From NCBI GenBank assembly GCA_964574395.1, contig CAZNNL010000051.1, positions 1 to 13,433 of the forward strand: a DNA stretch of 13,433 nt, in the 5' to 3' direction. Within the stretch, counting starts at the first letter, position 1. Every line of letters begins with the position of its first letter. The DNA is from JAXGQD01 sp964574395. Lineage in GTDB: Bacteria > Bacillota > Clostridia > Saccharofermentanales > Fastidiosipilaceae. A program made the position numbers and the translations under genes. The notes below the pieces were generated by a model. That model worked only from the letters and a program-made list of their open reading frames with translations, was not told where the DNA came from and searched no databases. This document shows, piece by piece, positions 6,575-13,282 of the stretch.

Positions 6575-7729
6575 TTAATTTTCTGTCTTTGGTTTTCGAT
6601 TTCTACCTGAGCCGCGTCTACCACGGGGACGACCTTTGCCTTCGCGCGGCTTATTCGCCTCACTTTGTTTCTCAATGACAACACTTTTTTCAGTATAGAT
6701 TTCGACTTGCACAGCACCACTTGGAGAAACGAATGCGACTGCTTCCGAAGTATACGTCTCATCAATTTGAAGACCTAGCACTGGTCCGGCACCAGATTGT
6801 GTAGCATCGGCGTTTGCACCTTGTTTCGACGGGCATGTCTCGCAGGGTGCGACAGGGCTTGCCATGCGTTGTTCTTTAGAAGCGGGGCGTTTGCGTCTAT
6901 GCGAGGCAACTTCGTTGTGGCCTTTTTGGTATTGGAGTTCAGCAAAAGGAAATTGCACAATCTCCTCGCCGTTGGGTCCGTAAATTAAAACGCCAGCTCG
7001 CTCACGCAACAAATCCACCGTGATGACGCGCCCTTCACCTTGAGGAGATTGGACGGTGCTCCCTTGTTTAGGTGCAATTTTGCGTGCGTCTTCGTAAGCT
7101 TCTTGCTCGTACTTGAGGCAGCACATGAGGCGACCGCAGCAACCAGATATTTTGGTAGGGTTCATGGATAGGTTTTGGAATTTTGCCATTTTTACCGAGA
7201 CTGGGACGAAGTCATCAAGGAAGGTAGAGCAGCAGAACGTGCGTCCACAAATACCTACACCACCCACCATTCTCGCTTCATCGCGCGCTCCGATTTGTCG
7301 CAATTCAATGCGGCGATGGAAAGTTGTTGCTAAATCTTTTACAAGTTCACGGAAGTCGACACGATTTTCCGAGATGAAATAGAAAATGATTTTTTGTCCA
7401 TCAAAAGTATATTCCACATCCACTAACTGCATGTCTAGGTCGTGGCTTTCGATGCGTTCGCGCGCGATTTTATAAGCCTCTTTTTCTTTGAGTATGTTTT
7501 TTTGATAAACGTCTTCGTCGGCTTGGTCAGCTTTGCGCAAAACCGGACGTAGCTCTCCAAACAGCTTCTCTTCCGCTTTTTCGTGCGCGCCATAAGACGC
7601 AATTCCGTATTCAATTCCTTTGGACGTCTCGACGATAACGGCGTCGCCCGCATTGATAACTAGGGATCCGGGATCGAAATCATAGGCTTTACCAACGCCA
7701 TGAAATCTCACGCCAACTACTTTAGGCAT
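6575..7729 (-). CDS. ricT: RicT/YaaT, PSP1-domain iron-sulfur regulator of RNA processing
   Basis: PSP1-domain protein of the RicT (YaaT) family. In Bacillus subtilis RicT acts with RicA and RicF, a complex that carries [4Fe-4S] clusters, promotes RNase Y-dependent mRNA maturation, and affects sporulation, competence and biofilm formation. The conserved core covers about residues 1-250. A cysteine cluster is plain to see: C161, C166, C167, C197, C198, C203 and C204 (GGVGICGRTFCCSTF and SGCCGRLMCCLKYEQ). At 384 residues it is much longer than the roughly 275 of YaaT. The extra C-terminal 110 residues include a CETC pair, appear largely disordered and end in a basic RGRRGSGRNRK tail that might bind RNA (inference). 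AGGAG sits 6 nt before the ATG. It follows holB as in Bacillus, but after a 182-bp gap with a likely promoter of its own. Confidence 0.93.
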   Translation of the reverse strand: MPKVVGVRFHGVGKAYDFDPGSLVINAGDAVIVETSKGIEYGIASYGAHEKAEEKLFGELRPVLRKADQADEDVYQKNILKEKEAYKIARERIESHDLDMQLVDVEYTFDGQKIIFYFISENRVDFRELVKDLATTFHRRIELRQIGARDEARMVGGVGICGRTFCCSTFLDDFVPVSVKMAKFQNLSMNPTKISGCCGRLMCCLKYEQEAYEDARKIAPKQGSTVQSPQGEGRVITVDLLRERAGVLIYGPNGEEIVQFPFAELQYQKGHNEVASHRRKRPASKEQRMASPVAPCETCPSKQGANADATQSGAGPVLGLQIDETYTSEAVAFVSPSGAVQVEIYTEKSVVIEKQSEANKPREGKGRPRGRRGSGRNRKPKTEN

Positions 7730-7738
7730 ATTTTACTC

Positions 7739-7786
7739 CTGACCGCAGGGGTCTAAATCTTGTCTGACCACGGGGGTCTTAATCTT
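7739..7786 (-). repeat. tandem 23-bp hairpin repeats in the ricT leader
   Basis: Two 23-bp units, at 7739-7761 and 7764-7786, match at 20 of 23 positions with a 25-bp period. In the minus-strand RNA each forms a small hairpin with a GACC/GGUC stem and a 5-nt loop. The downstream unit ends in the ricT Shine-Dalgarno region. Two of the three differences fall in the loop region and one lies outside the stem, while both stems are intact, which hints at selection on structure. A further short match to one unit (GACCGCAG) lies at 7855-7862. Confidence 0.6.
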
Positions 7787-7792
7787 TTAGTT

Positions 7793-7824
7793 TTTTGCCA
7801 ACGTTAATAATCATGCTGGCAAAA
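7793..7824 (-). promoter_or_regulatory. 8-bp inverted repeat in the ricT leader
   Basis: TTTTGCCA (7793-7800) and TGGCAAAA (7817-7824) are perfect inverted arms around a 16-nt loop. The hairpin is symmetrical on both strands. On the minus strand it is followed by A residues, not T, so it is more likely part of a structured leader than a terminator of the upstream operon. Confidence 0.4.
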
Positions 7825-7866
7825 GCAAACTTTTTCCTATTATACCGCATATCAGACCGCAGAATT

Positions 7867-7894
7867 ATTATGGCAGCTGGTTTGCAATGGTCAA
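7867..7894 (-). promoter_or_regulatory. candidate sigma-A-type promoter for ricT
   Basis: On the minus strand TTGACC (7894-7889) and CATAAT (7872-7867) are 16 nt apart, a good -35/-10 pair, lying just after the holB stop codon. It would give a ricT leader of about 130 nt. A perfect TATAAT at 7844-7839 is an alternative -10 but has no good -35. Confidence 0.5.
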
Positions 7895-7911
7895 CTTTTC
7901 AAGCGGCGCCA

Positions 7912-8907
7912 TCACCGACCAAGCCGCAAGCGCTCGAATTCCAGCATAAGATTGCAGACGGACATTTCAAAGTTTTCGTTGACTTGGCGGCCAAGATTCA
8001 TTTTGCCAAGCTCAGTAAGAAGAGCCTCCAAAGCAGCGCCATCGTAATAGTTTTGTTTATGAAAATGCTGCAAGGATGCGCTAAAGTCCTGATTTACCAA
8101 GCTTTTCGGGTCAGCTCCAGTACGCAGAGCCAGCAGGTCGCGCAAGAGACTCTGCAAAATCTGCATGATTTCCCCATAGTGCTCTTTTTCGCTGTTCAGA
8201 AAATTAAATTCTTCCGTCAGTAATAAATAGCGCTGCAGCTTAGGCCAAGTTTGCATATGCTGCCACAAGTCCGCGCGAAGTTCAAAAAACCAAGGGGACT
8301 CCAGCAACTCAATGGCTTGACCGAGCGAACCATTGGTCAAAGAGGTTAAAATTCTAGACATGCTTGCATCAACGTGCTGCCCTTTTTCGCTTAGAGCAGC
8401 CTGCATCTCTTTGGCAGAGAGCGGGGCTAAGCGCAAGGGAACGACTCGCGAGCGTACGGTTGGCAAAAGCTTTTCTTCCGCACTAATCGTCAAAATAAAA
8501 TAGGCATAAGGAGGCGGTTCTTCTAAAGTTTTTAGTAGCGCGTTTTGCCCTTGCTCATTAAGCCCATCGGCTTCAATCACATAGGCCTTGTACTTACCTA
8601 GCTGCGGTTGCCGAATCGTATCGGCCAACAATTGCTCACGCACAGCAGCGACCTTGATATTTTTCTCCCCATCTTCAAGTGACAATAAAAAATAATCCGG
8701 ATGATTTCCAGCCAAAAAATAGCGACAGGCTGCGCAATGTCCGCAAGCCTGTGCATCTTCTGGAGTTTCACATAATATAGACTGGGAAATGCGTGCCGCC
8801 AATGCACGCTTGCCTGCGCCTTTGGCACCGCTAATCAAAAGCACATGGCCTGACTTCGCAGATAGCCAATCACGCGCAAGCGCAAAAGCCTTATTTTCAA
8901 ATGACAT
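7912..8907 (-). CDS. holB: DNA polymerase III subunit delta'
   Basis: Delta' subunit of the clamp loader, an AAA+ protein that helps load the sliding clamp onto primed DNA during replication. In 331 residues I see a P-loop-like GAKGAGKR at 27-34, with the final Thr/Ser replaced by Arg, and a zinc module with C46, C55, C58 and C61. NALLKTLEEPP lies at 121-131, and a PTVRSRV segment at 148-154 stands where clamp-loader subunits often have SRC. A changed P-loop is common in delta', which need not hydrolyse ATP. The ATG overlaps the darA stop codon by one base (TAATG), so translation is likely coupled. The position after darA is the conserved Firmicutes order, with yaaR missing. Confidence 0.94.
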   Translation of the reverse strand: MSFENKAFALARDWLSAKSGHVLLISGAKGAGKRALAARISQSILCETPEDAQACGHCAACRYFLAGNHPDYFLLSLEDGEKNIKVAAVREQLLADTIRQPQLGKYKAYVIEADGLNEQGQNALLKTLEEPPPYAYFILTISAEEKLLPTVRSRVVPLRLAPLSAKEMQAALSEKGQHVDASMSRILTSLTNGSLGQAIELLESPWFFELRADLWQHMQTWPKLQRYLLLTEEFNFLNSEKEHYGEIMQILQSLLRDLLALRTGADPKSLVNQDFSASLQHFHKQNYYDGAALEALLTELGKMNLGRQVNENFEMSVCNLMLEFERLRLGR

Positions 8908-9236
8908 TACATTTTCTCAAAATACTCGACGTTCAAAACAAAAACCGTCGCGCCGCCAATTGTCACCTCAACCGGATAAGGAATGTAAGCTCCCCCCATC
9001 GATGAAGGCGTCACATTGGTGTTGATGGCTGCTTTACGTGAAGATGAATATTTACGTACAATGCCAAGTACTTCATCCAATTGATTGTCTTCAACAACAA
9101 TCATCAGCGTCGTATTACCTGAACGTAAAAATCCACCAGACGAGTTAAGTTTTGTCACACGATAACCGCTTTTATTAAGTTCGGCCATTAAACGTGGACT
9201 ATCTTCGTCATGTACGATCGCATAAGTCAGTTTCAT
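8907..9236 (-). CDS. darA: cyclic-di-AMP receptor DarA/PstA (YaaQ)
   Basis: PII-like protein that binds the second messenger cyclic-di-AMP; its downstream partner is not established in studied species. The 109-residue product matches the family length and has the diagnostic GGFLRSGNTT at 34-43 and VTIGGATVFVL at 91-101, plus the N-terminal KLTYAIVHDED. GGGAGG lies 7 nt before the ATG. It sits between tmk and holB, as yaaQ does in Bacillus. Its stop overlaps the holB start by one base. The 44-bp gap from tmk holds a small GCGTC/GACGC hairpin (9252-9266) and an inverted repeat GTATAA-AAA-TTATAC (9272-9286) that includes the tmk stop codon. Presence of DarA implies that the organism makes c-di-AMP. 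Confidence 0.95.
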   Translation of the reverse strand: MKLTYAIVHDEDSPRLMAELNKSGYRVTKLNSSGGFLRSGNTTLMIVVEDNQLDEVLGIVRKYSSSRKAAINTNVTPSSMGGAYIPYPVEVTIGGATVFVLNVEYFEKM

Positions 9237-9280
9237 TGTATTCCTCCCTGTGCGTCACGAGGACGCTGTTCGTATAAAAA

Positions 9281-9925
9281 TTATACCCCAAAATCTTCGC
9301 CTAGTCTTTGCTTTAACGCATAGATTAATGTGTCAAATAATTTTTCTTCTGGCAAAACCCCATCCAGCACCAAAAATCGCTCCGGTTCAGCTTCAGCCAA
9401 GGCCAAATAACCCGCACGCACGCGTTCCATAAAGGCCATGCCTTCAGCCTCAATACGATCCGCTTGTCCTTTATCGCGCCCTTGTTGCCTGCTCCAAGCA
9501 ACCTCTACGGGCAGATCCACCAGAATCGTCAAGTCAGGCTTCGTCTCACCCACTGCCCAGTGCAGGAGTCCACCCATTTTTTCGGTACCAAGCTCACGCC
9601 CATAACCTTGATAAGCCAGCGTCGAATCGTAAAACCGATCACAAATAACCAGCTCACAATCTGCCAAAGCAGGACGAATCACTTTCCGCACAAGCTCAGC
9701 CCTGGCGGCGAAAAACAGCAACAATTCTGCCTCAGCACACATGTGGTCCTCATCAGGACTCAGTAGCAATTGCCGCACGGCTTCACCCAAACGCGTCCCT
9801 CCAGGCTCGCGTAAAAGTTGAAAATGCAAACCAGCACGTTCCAGCGCTTTGGCCAAAAGCTGTAATTGCGTGGACTTACCACTGCCATCGATGCCTTCAA
9901 ACGTGATAAAAAAGCCTTTTTTCAT
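9281..9925 (-). CDS. tmk: thymidylate kinase
   Basis: dTMP kinase, which phosphorylates dTMP to dTDP with ATP, an essential step of dTTP supply. The 214-residue product has the normal length and motifs: P-loop GIDGSGKST at 11-19, REPGGT at 39-44 for nucleotide binding, DRFYDSTLAYQGYGRE at 96-111 with the DR(Y/F) motif, and a LID region SRQQGRDK near 145-152. The basic residues in the LID fit the bacterial type. Its ATG overlaps the stop of the upstream patatin-like gene (ATGA, 4 nt), so translation of the two is probably coupled. A weak GAGG lies upstream inside that gene. darA and holB follow, giving a replication and c-di-AMP gene block. Confidence 0.97.
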   Translation of the reverse strand: MKKGFFITFEGIDGSGKSTQLQLLAKALERAGLHFQLLREPGGTRLGEAVRQLLLSPDEDHMCAEAELLLFFAARAELVRKVIRPALADCELVICDRFYDSTLAYQGYGRELGTEKMGGLLHWAVGETKPDLTILVDLPVEVAWSRQQGRDKGQADRIEAEGMAFMERVRAGYLALAEAEPERFLVLDGVLPEEKLFDTLIYALKQRLGEDFGV

Positions 9926-10968
9926 TTCGTTTTGCCTCGCAAACGCATTAAGAGACCTTGTATTCCTTTAAGCTCAGCCAAACGTTCTTTCTCCTTAAGC
10001 AAACGTTCTTGCTCCTGTTTCACACGAATTTCTTCTTGCTCAAATTCCCAATCTTCTTCGCGTTCTTTAACGATGGCAAAATAGGGTCCGTAATCCTGCG
10101 GGTTATTGCGCACATAGGCCTGTGCCGCCGCGATCAAGGTACTACCTTTCCCCCAGTCAAATATTTCTGCGTCTGCAGGTGTGGTAATAGAAATATCCGC
10201 CAATTGTCTTTGGAAGTACTCTAGCTGATCCGACATACAATCCACAGACCTAAGGCCAATATTTAAAGCACTTCTAGCGTTCCCCATGGCCCTTCTATGC
10301 GGTAAGGCAGACAAAGCAACCACTACATCAATCAATTGACGATTAAAAATCGGTGTCGGAACATTCAAACGCACACCACCATCAACTAATAAATAATCAT
10401 CCAACGTCACGGCTGAAATGGCCAAAGGAAAGGCACAAGATGCTGCAATTGCATCCGCTATGGCTATATCTTTGTCATAAAACTCAACGCCCTCCATCCC
10501 TTTAAACCAGGCAGGAGAGTTGGAGAAAACCACTGGATTCATCGTGTTTAGATCAACACTAACGAAGGCGGCTGGAATTTTAAGCTGAGAAATATTTTCG
10601 AAACCAAGATTTTTAAACACCACGTCAAAAAATCGCGAGATAATCCCTACATCAACAATGCCAGCAGTACCGCTACTGTTTGGAAAAAGCATACGAACAT
10701 TGGGTTTAAACAAACCCATCTCAATCATGCTAGATTCAGACTCAATTAATATTTGCTCAATTTGATCAATCTCAAGACCACAGGCTACTAATGCGGCGAC
10801 AGCTGAACCCATGGAAGTGCCTGAAACCGCAGTGATTGGTAAACCTTGTTCGACCAAATCACGCAAAGCAGTGATTTCAGTGAACGAACGTACCCCGCCA
10901 CCAGCAAAAGCCACGCCGACGGTTACCGGATCCGGTCCCATTCCTGTACTAAAAACGTTATAACTCAT
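9922..10968 (-). CDS. patatin-like phospholipase family protein
   Basis: Predicted lipid acyl hydrolase of the patatin family, which uses a Ser-Asp dyad. In 348 residues the oxyanion-hole motif GGGVRS is at 23-28, the nucleophile motif GTSMG at 50-54 (Ser52), and the catalytic DGG at 196-198 (Asp196). All key residues are present, so it is probably active. No signal peptide or clear membrane helix is visible, so it should act in the cytoplasm or at the inner face of the membrane. The last 50 residues, from about 300 to 348, are a charged, Glu/Lys/Arg-rich probable coiled coil. The substrate cannot be read. It follows the decarboxylase by 32 nt and overlaps tmk by 4 nt, so it belongs to the operon. 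AAGGA lies 7 nt before the ATG. A patatin gene at this place is not part of the usual Bacillus order. Confidence 0.9.
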   Translation of the reverse strand: MSYNVFSTGMGPDPVTVGVAFAGGGVRSFTEITALRDLVEQGLPITAVSGTSMGSAVAALVACGLEIDQIEQILIESESSMIEMGLFKPNVRMLFPNSSGTAGIVDVGIISRFFDVVFKNLGFENISQLKIPAAFVSVDLNTMNPVVFSNSPAWFKGMEGVEFYDKDIAIADAIAASCAFPLAISAVTLDDYLLVDGGVRLNVPTPIFNRQLIDVVVALSALPHRRAMGNARSALNIGLRSVDCMSDQLEYFQRQLADISITTPADAEIFDWGKGSTLIAAAQAYVRNNPQDYGPYFAIVKEREEDWEFEQEEIRVKQEQERLLKEKERLAELKGIQGLLMRLRGKTK

Positions 10969-11000
10969 CTCATATTCCTTCTCTCATTAACGCTACAATT

Positions 11001-12449
11001 CTAGCGCAATTCAGTTGGCCAGTACATAGGAATACCTGGCGGGTACGGGATAACAGCAGAATCGCTAGCTTCTTCAAGGCCTTGTATGGAGCGCTGTAAG
11101 GCGGCATGCAAGGCTTTGCCAGACAAAAAAGTCTTTGCATTCTTAGTTTCCTGCGTGTCATCAGTTAAACAAGTATACCCTGATAGTTGCCAATGGAATT
11201 TTTGGTCTTCTTCAATAAGTTGTTCGTGCTTTTCTTTACTTAGTTTTTCTTTCCCTAGCAATGCGGCAGATAGAGCTGCTGATAAATGCAAATAATCAGA
11301 TGGTTCTGAGAGTAACGATGGAATCAAAATGACGCGCCGCAAGTCAGAAAATTCCACTTGGACTCCGTTTCGTGCCAACGCCTCTGCCATTTCATTGCCG
11401 CTCATATAGTAAGAGACGTCTAAAACTAGGCGTAGGGGATCTGCAAGTACGCGTGGTCTGAGGGGGGTGTTTGCCACTGCAGCACGTTTTTGAAGTTGCG
11501 CATTTTGATTTTCATAAGGTAAGGGAGCAATCATATTAATGTGCTCGGGGAGTTCAGTCTGTAGCCATGTGATGGCTTTTTTTTGCCGAGCTAATGCTGA
11601 AGAACCGCGTTCTTTTAAAAAGGCGCGTGCCCAATCTGCTGCGGCAGCAACGTACAGTGGAGGGGATGAAGTGCGTAGAACTTTTAATGCCATATCAATG
11701 CGCTTCGCTAATGCATCAGTCGCGGCCTGATTGTCCTTTTCACAAATGTGCAAATAGGCCGAGGGAGTCACGGATGGGAGCGTCTTATGCGCAGACTCAA
11801 TCACAATATCCCCGTAGAGCCGCCAGGCAGGCAATAGATGTAAATGCGCGCCGTGCGCTGCGTCGACCAGCAATCGCACACGATATTTTTGGCAAAGGGC
11901 CTCCAGCGCCGCGAGATCACAAATATGGCCGTAGTAATCTGGCGCTGTCACGACCACAACATTGATTTCCCGGTGCTTTATCAGCTGCTTTTCGTAATCA
12001 TCAATGCTTGGGTAAAGTAAAGGTGTGAAGGATTCCGTTTCCGTTATTTGACTGGGAAGCGCAAAGTGCACATCGAGCGAAAAGCGTTGCGCTGCATACA
12101 TAAAAGCGCGGTGAATAGCGCGCGGAAAAAGTACGGTTCCACCTTCTCCTGCAAGTACTAGCAATGAAGCAAAAATACCCTGACTACTTCCTTCTGTTAA
12201 AAACCTTGTTTGTGCAGCTACAAAAAACTGTGCCGCCATGTTTTGAGCCTCCAGGACAGCCCCTTTTGGTTCATTAAGGTCATCAGTGGCAGCTAGCTCA
12301 GTAACATCTAAAAGCGAAAAAGCCGGTACACCTGGACGCGTGGCAGGCATGTGAAAAGAGGTGTTATTTCCGTCCACATATGAAGAAAGCGCCTTAAATA
12401 AGGGCGCTTTTTCGCGAAGAATTATTTCATCCGGACTCCACTTTTTCAT
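11001..12449 (-). CDS. Orn/Lys/Arg decarboxylase-family PLP enzyme (YaaO type)
   Basis: Fold-type I PLP enzyme of the Orn/Lys/Arg decarboxylase major-domain family, in the short form of about 480 residues that lacks the N-terminal wing domain, like YaaO. Evidence: the Schiff-base lysine in ESAHKTLPS (K222), the PLP-contacting LVDAAHGAH (D196, H199), TAPDYYGHICDL near 168-179, and LTEGSSQG near 84-91. The N-terminal motif that is usually close to FHxPGHKxG reads FHMPATRPG at 32-40, which lacks the GHK. The substrate is therefore uncertain; arginine, lysine or ornithine, leading to polyamines, would be the family guess. The ATG has no strong Shine-Dalgarno directly upstream, and the frame closes at a TGA before any better start. 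It lies upstream of tmk, as yaaO does in Bacillus, but with the patatin-like gene between them. Confidence 0.88.
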   Translation of the reverse strand: MKKWSPDEIILREKAPLFKALSSYVDGNNTSFHMPATRPGVPAFSLLDVTELAATDDLNEPKGAVLEAQNMAAQFFVAAQTRFLTEGSSQGIFASLLVLAGEGGTVLFPRAIHRAFMYAAQRFSLDVHFALPSQITETESFTPLLYPSIDDYEKQLIKHREINVVVVTAPDYYGHICDLAALEALCQKYRVRLLVDAAHGAHLHLLPAWRLYGDIVIESAHKTLPSVTPSAYLHICEKDNQAATDALAKRIDMALKVLRTSSPPLYVAAAADWARAFLKERGSSALARQKKAITWLQTELPEHINMIAPLPYENQNAQLQKRAAVANTPLRPRVLADPLRLVLDVSYYMSGNEMAEALARNGVQVEFSDLRRVILIPSLLSEPSDYLHLSAALSAALLGKEKLSKEKHEQLIEEDQKFHWQLSGYTCLTDDTQETKNAKTFLSGKALHAALQRSIQGLEEASDSAVIPYPPGIPMYWPTELR

Positions 12450-12454
12450 GAATC

Positions 12455-12484
12455 TTAGTTCAGCTTTATGTTTAGCTCTCGCAT
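12455..12484 (-). other. possible 9-codon leader ORF before the decarboxylase gene
   Basis: Between the Q/N-rich gene and the decarboxylase gene an ATG follows a GAGGAA and opens a 9-codon frame (MRELNIKLN) that stops 5 nt before the decarboxylase ATG. The decarboxylase itself lacks a nearby Shine-Dalgarno, so ribosomes ending here could re-initiate. The spacing from GAGGAA to the small ATG is very short. This may be chance. Confidence 0.2.
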
Positions 12485-12492
12485 TTCCTCAC

Positions 12493-13140
12493 TTAGTAGT
12501 CCAATTTAATCGTATGAATATCTGCAATCTCTAACCAAATCTCTTTTTCAATTCGGTCGTTGTCGCGTTTGATATCATCCAAGGTTTCAGCCATGTTTGA
12601 TTCTTTTTGATAGTTGCGCTGTCCTTGTCTGTTACGGTTGTAAGAACGGCTATCCGTGCGTCCGCCACCTTGGCTTTGTTGGTTGCGGCCCCGCTCTTGG
12701 CTTTGTGATTGGTTATACGTTGATTTACCTTGGTTGGGGTTTTCATCAGCAACCGAGTGTTTTCTGTTTCTTGAACGCGGCTGGCGTTGACCTGCTTGCC
12801 CCTTGATTGCTTCTCTCTGTTGTTGTGGCTGCTGGCTTTGGTTACGGTTTTGGTTTGGGTTTGGGTTAGAGCTTGTGCCGGCGCCTTGTTGTCCTTGCTG
12901 ACCTTGCGTTTGTTGACCTTGGTTTGTTTTTTGGCCTTGCTTATCACGCGGTTCTTGGACGCGACCACCACGACGTCTCCTGTTGGAACGCCCTTGCTTT
13001 CCCTCTGAATACGCCTGACCCTGGCCTTTATTCTGGCTTTGGGCTTGATTAGGGTTCTTATTTTGGTTAGGGTTTGGCTTCTGGCCTTGATTTTGACCTT
13101 GTGCAGCACCCTGTTTTCTTGTTTCTTGGTTCTCTGACAT
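12493..13140 (-). CDS. Q/N/G/R-rich low-complexity protein of unknown function
   Basis: I do not recognise this 215-residue protein. Residues 1 to about 180 are low complexity, built of Gln, Asn, Gly, Arg, Ser and Pro with repeats of the NPNQN and QGQ kind. They include basic, RGG-like islands (SNRRRRGGR near 52-60, GGGRTDSRSYNRNRQ near 158-172) and no hydrophobic core, so this part should be disordered, highly basic and prion-like. The last 33 residues differ: MAETLDDIKRDNDRIEKEIWLEIADIHTIKLDY is acidic and amphipathic, with a likely helix, and may be the conserved functional part. AGGAG lies 5 nt before the ATG, and an extended -10 promoter lies upstream. It is the first gene of the operon that continues to holB. 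RNA binding or condensate formation is possible, by inference only. An overlapping frame covering nearly the same DNA is a product of the low-complexity sequence. Confidence 0.75.
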   Translation of the reverse strand: MSENQETRKQGAAQGQNQGQKPNPNQNKNPNQAQSQNKGQGQAYSEGKQGRSNRRRRGGRVQEPRDKQGQKTNQGQQTQGQQGQQGAGTSSNPNPNQNRNQSQQPQQQREAIKGQAGQRQPRSRNRKHSVADENPNQGKSTYNQSQSQERGRNQQSQGGGRTDSRSYNRNRQGQRNYQKESNMAETLDDIKRDNDRIEKEIWLEIADIHTIKLDY

Positions 13141-13215
13141 TTTCTCTCCTCATGCACCAACGCTTGGTACCTTCCGCCTTAGCTCATCTGGCAGTGCGGC
13201 AACAATGTACGCTAT

Positions 13216-13245
13216 ATTGTAGCATTTTTGGATGCAGCTTGTTAG
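13216..13245 (-). promoter_or_regulatory. extended -10 promoter for the Q/N-rich gene and operon
   Basis: On the minus strand TGCTACAAT (-10 TACAAT, 13221-13216, preceded by TGn) lies 18 nt after a weak -35 CTAACA (13245-13240). The predicted leader is about 70 nt. The repeat zone begins some 40 bp further upstream, so whatever inserted there lies immediately behind this promoter. Confidence 0.5.
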
Positions 13246-13282
13246 CTTTTGGCGTGTTTGGGTAGGTGTGTGCTTTCTGCAA

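Noticed and set aside
6514..6765. Minus-strand frame crossing the end of ricT
   Set aside because: Most of it overlaps the ricT 3' end in another frame; no ribosome binding site and no recognisable motif.
7739..7786. Guanidine-II (mini-ykkC) riboswitch, because of two small hairpins with an ACGG loop
   Set aside because: The ACGG loop appears in only one hairpin and only on the plus strand, where no gene follows; the ricT-sense loops do not match.
9252..9286. Promoter for darA at the end of tmk (perfect TATAAT)
   Set aside because: The best -35 at 17 nt matches only 3 of 6 positions; the short gap suggests read-through from tmk, though an internal promoter is not excluded.
12531..13160. Long alternative frame overlapping the Q/N-rich gene
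   Set aside because: It is a frame-shifted shadow of the repetitive A/C-rich coding strand, lacks a good ribosome binding site at its start, and the main frame has one plus a structured C-terminal tail.
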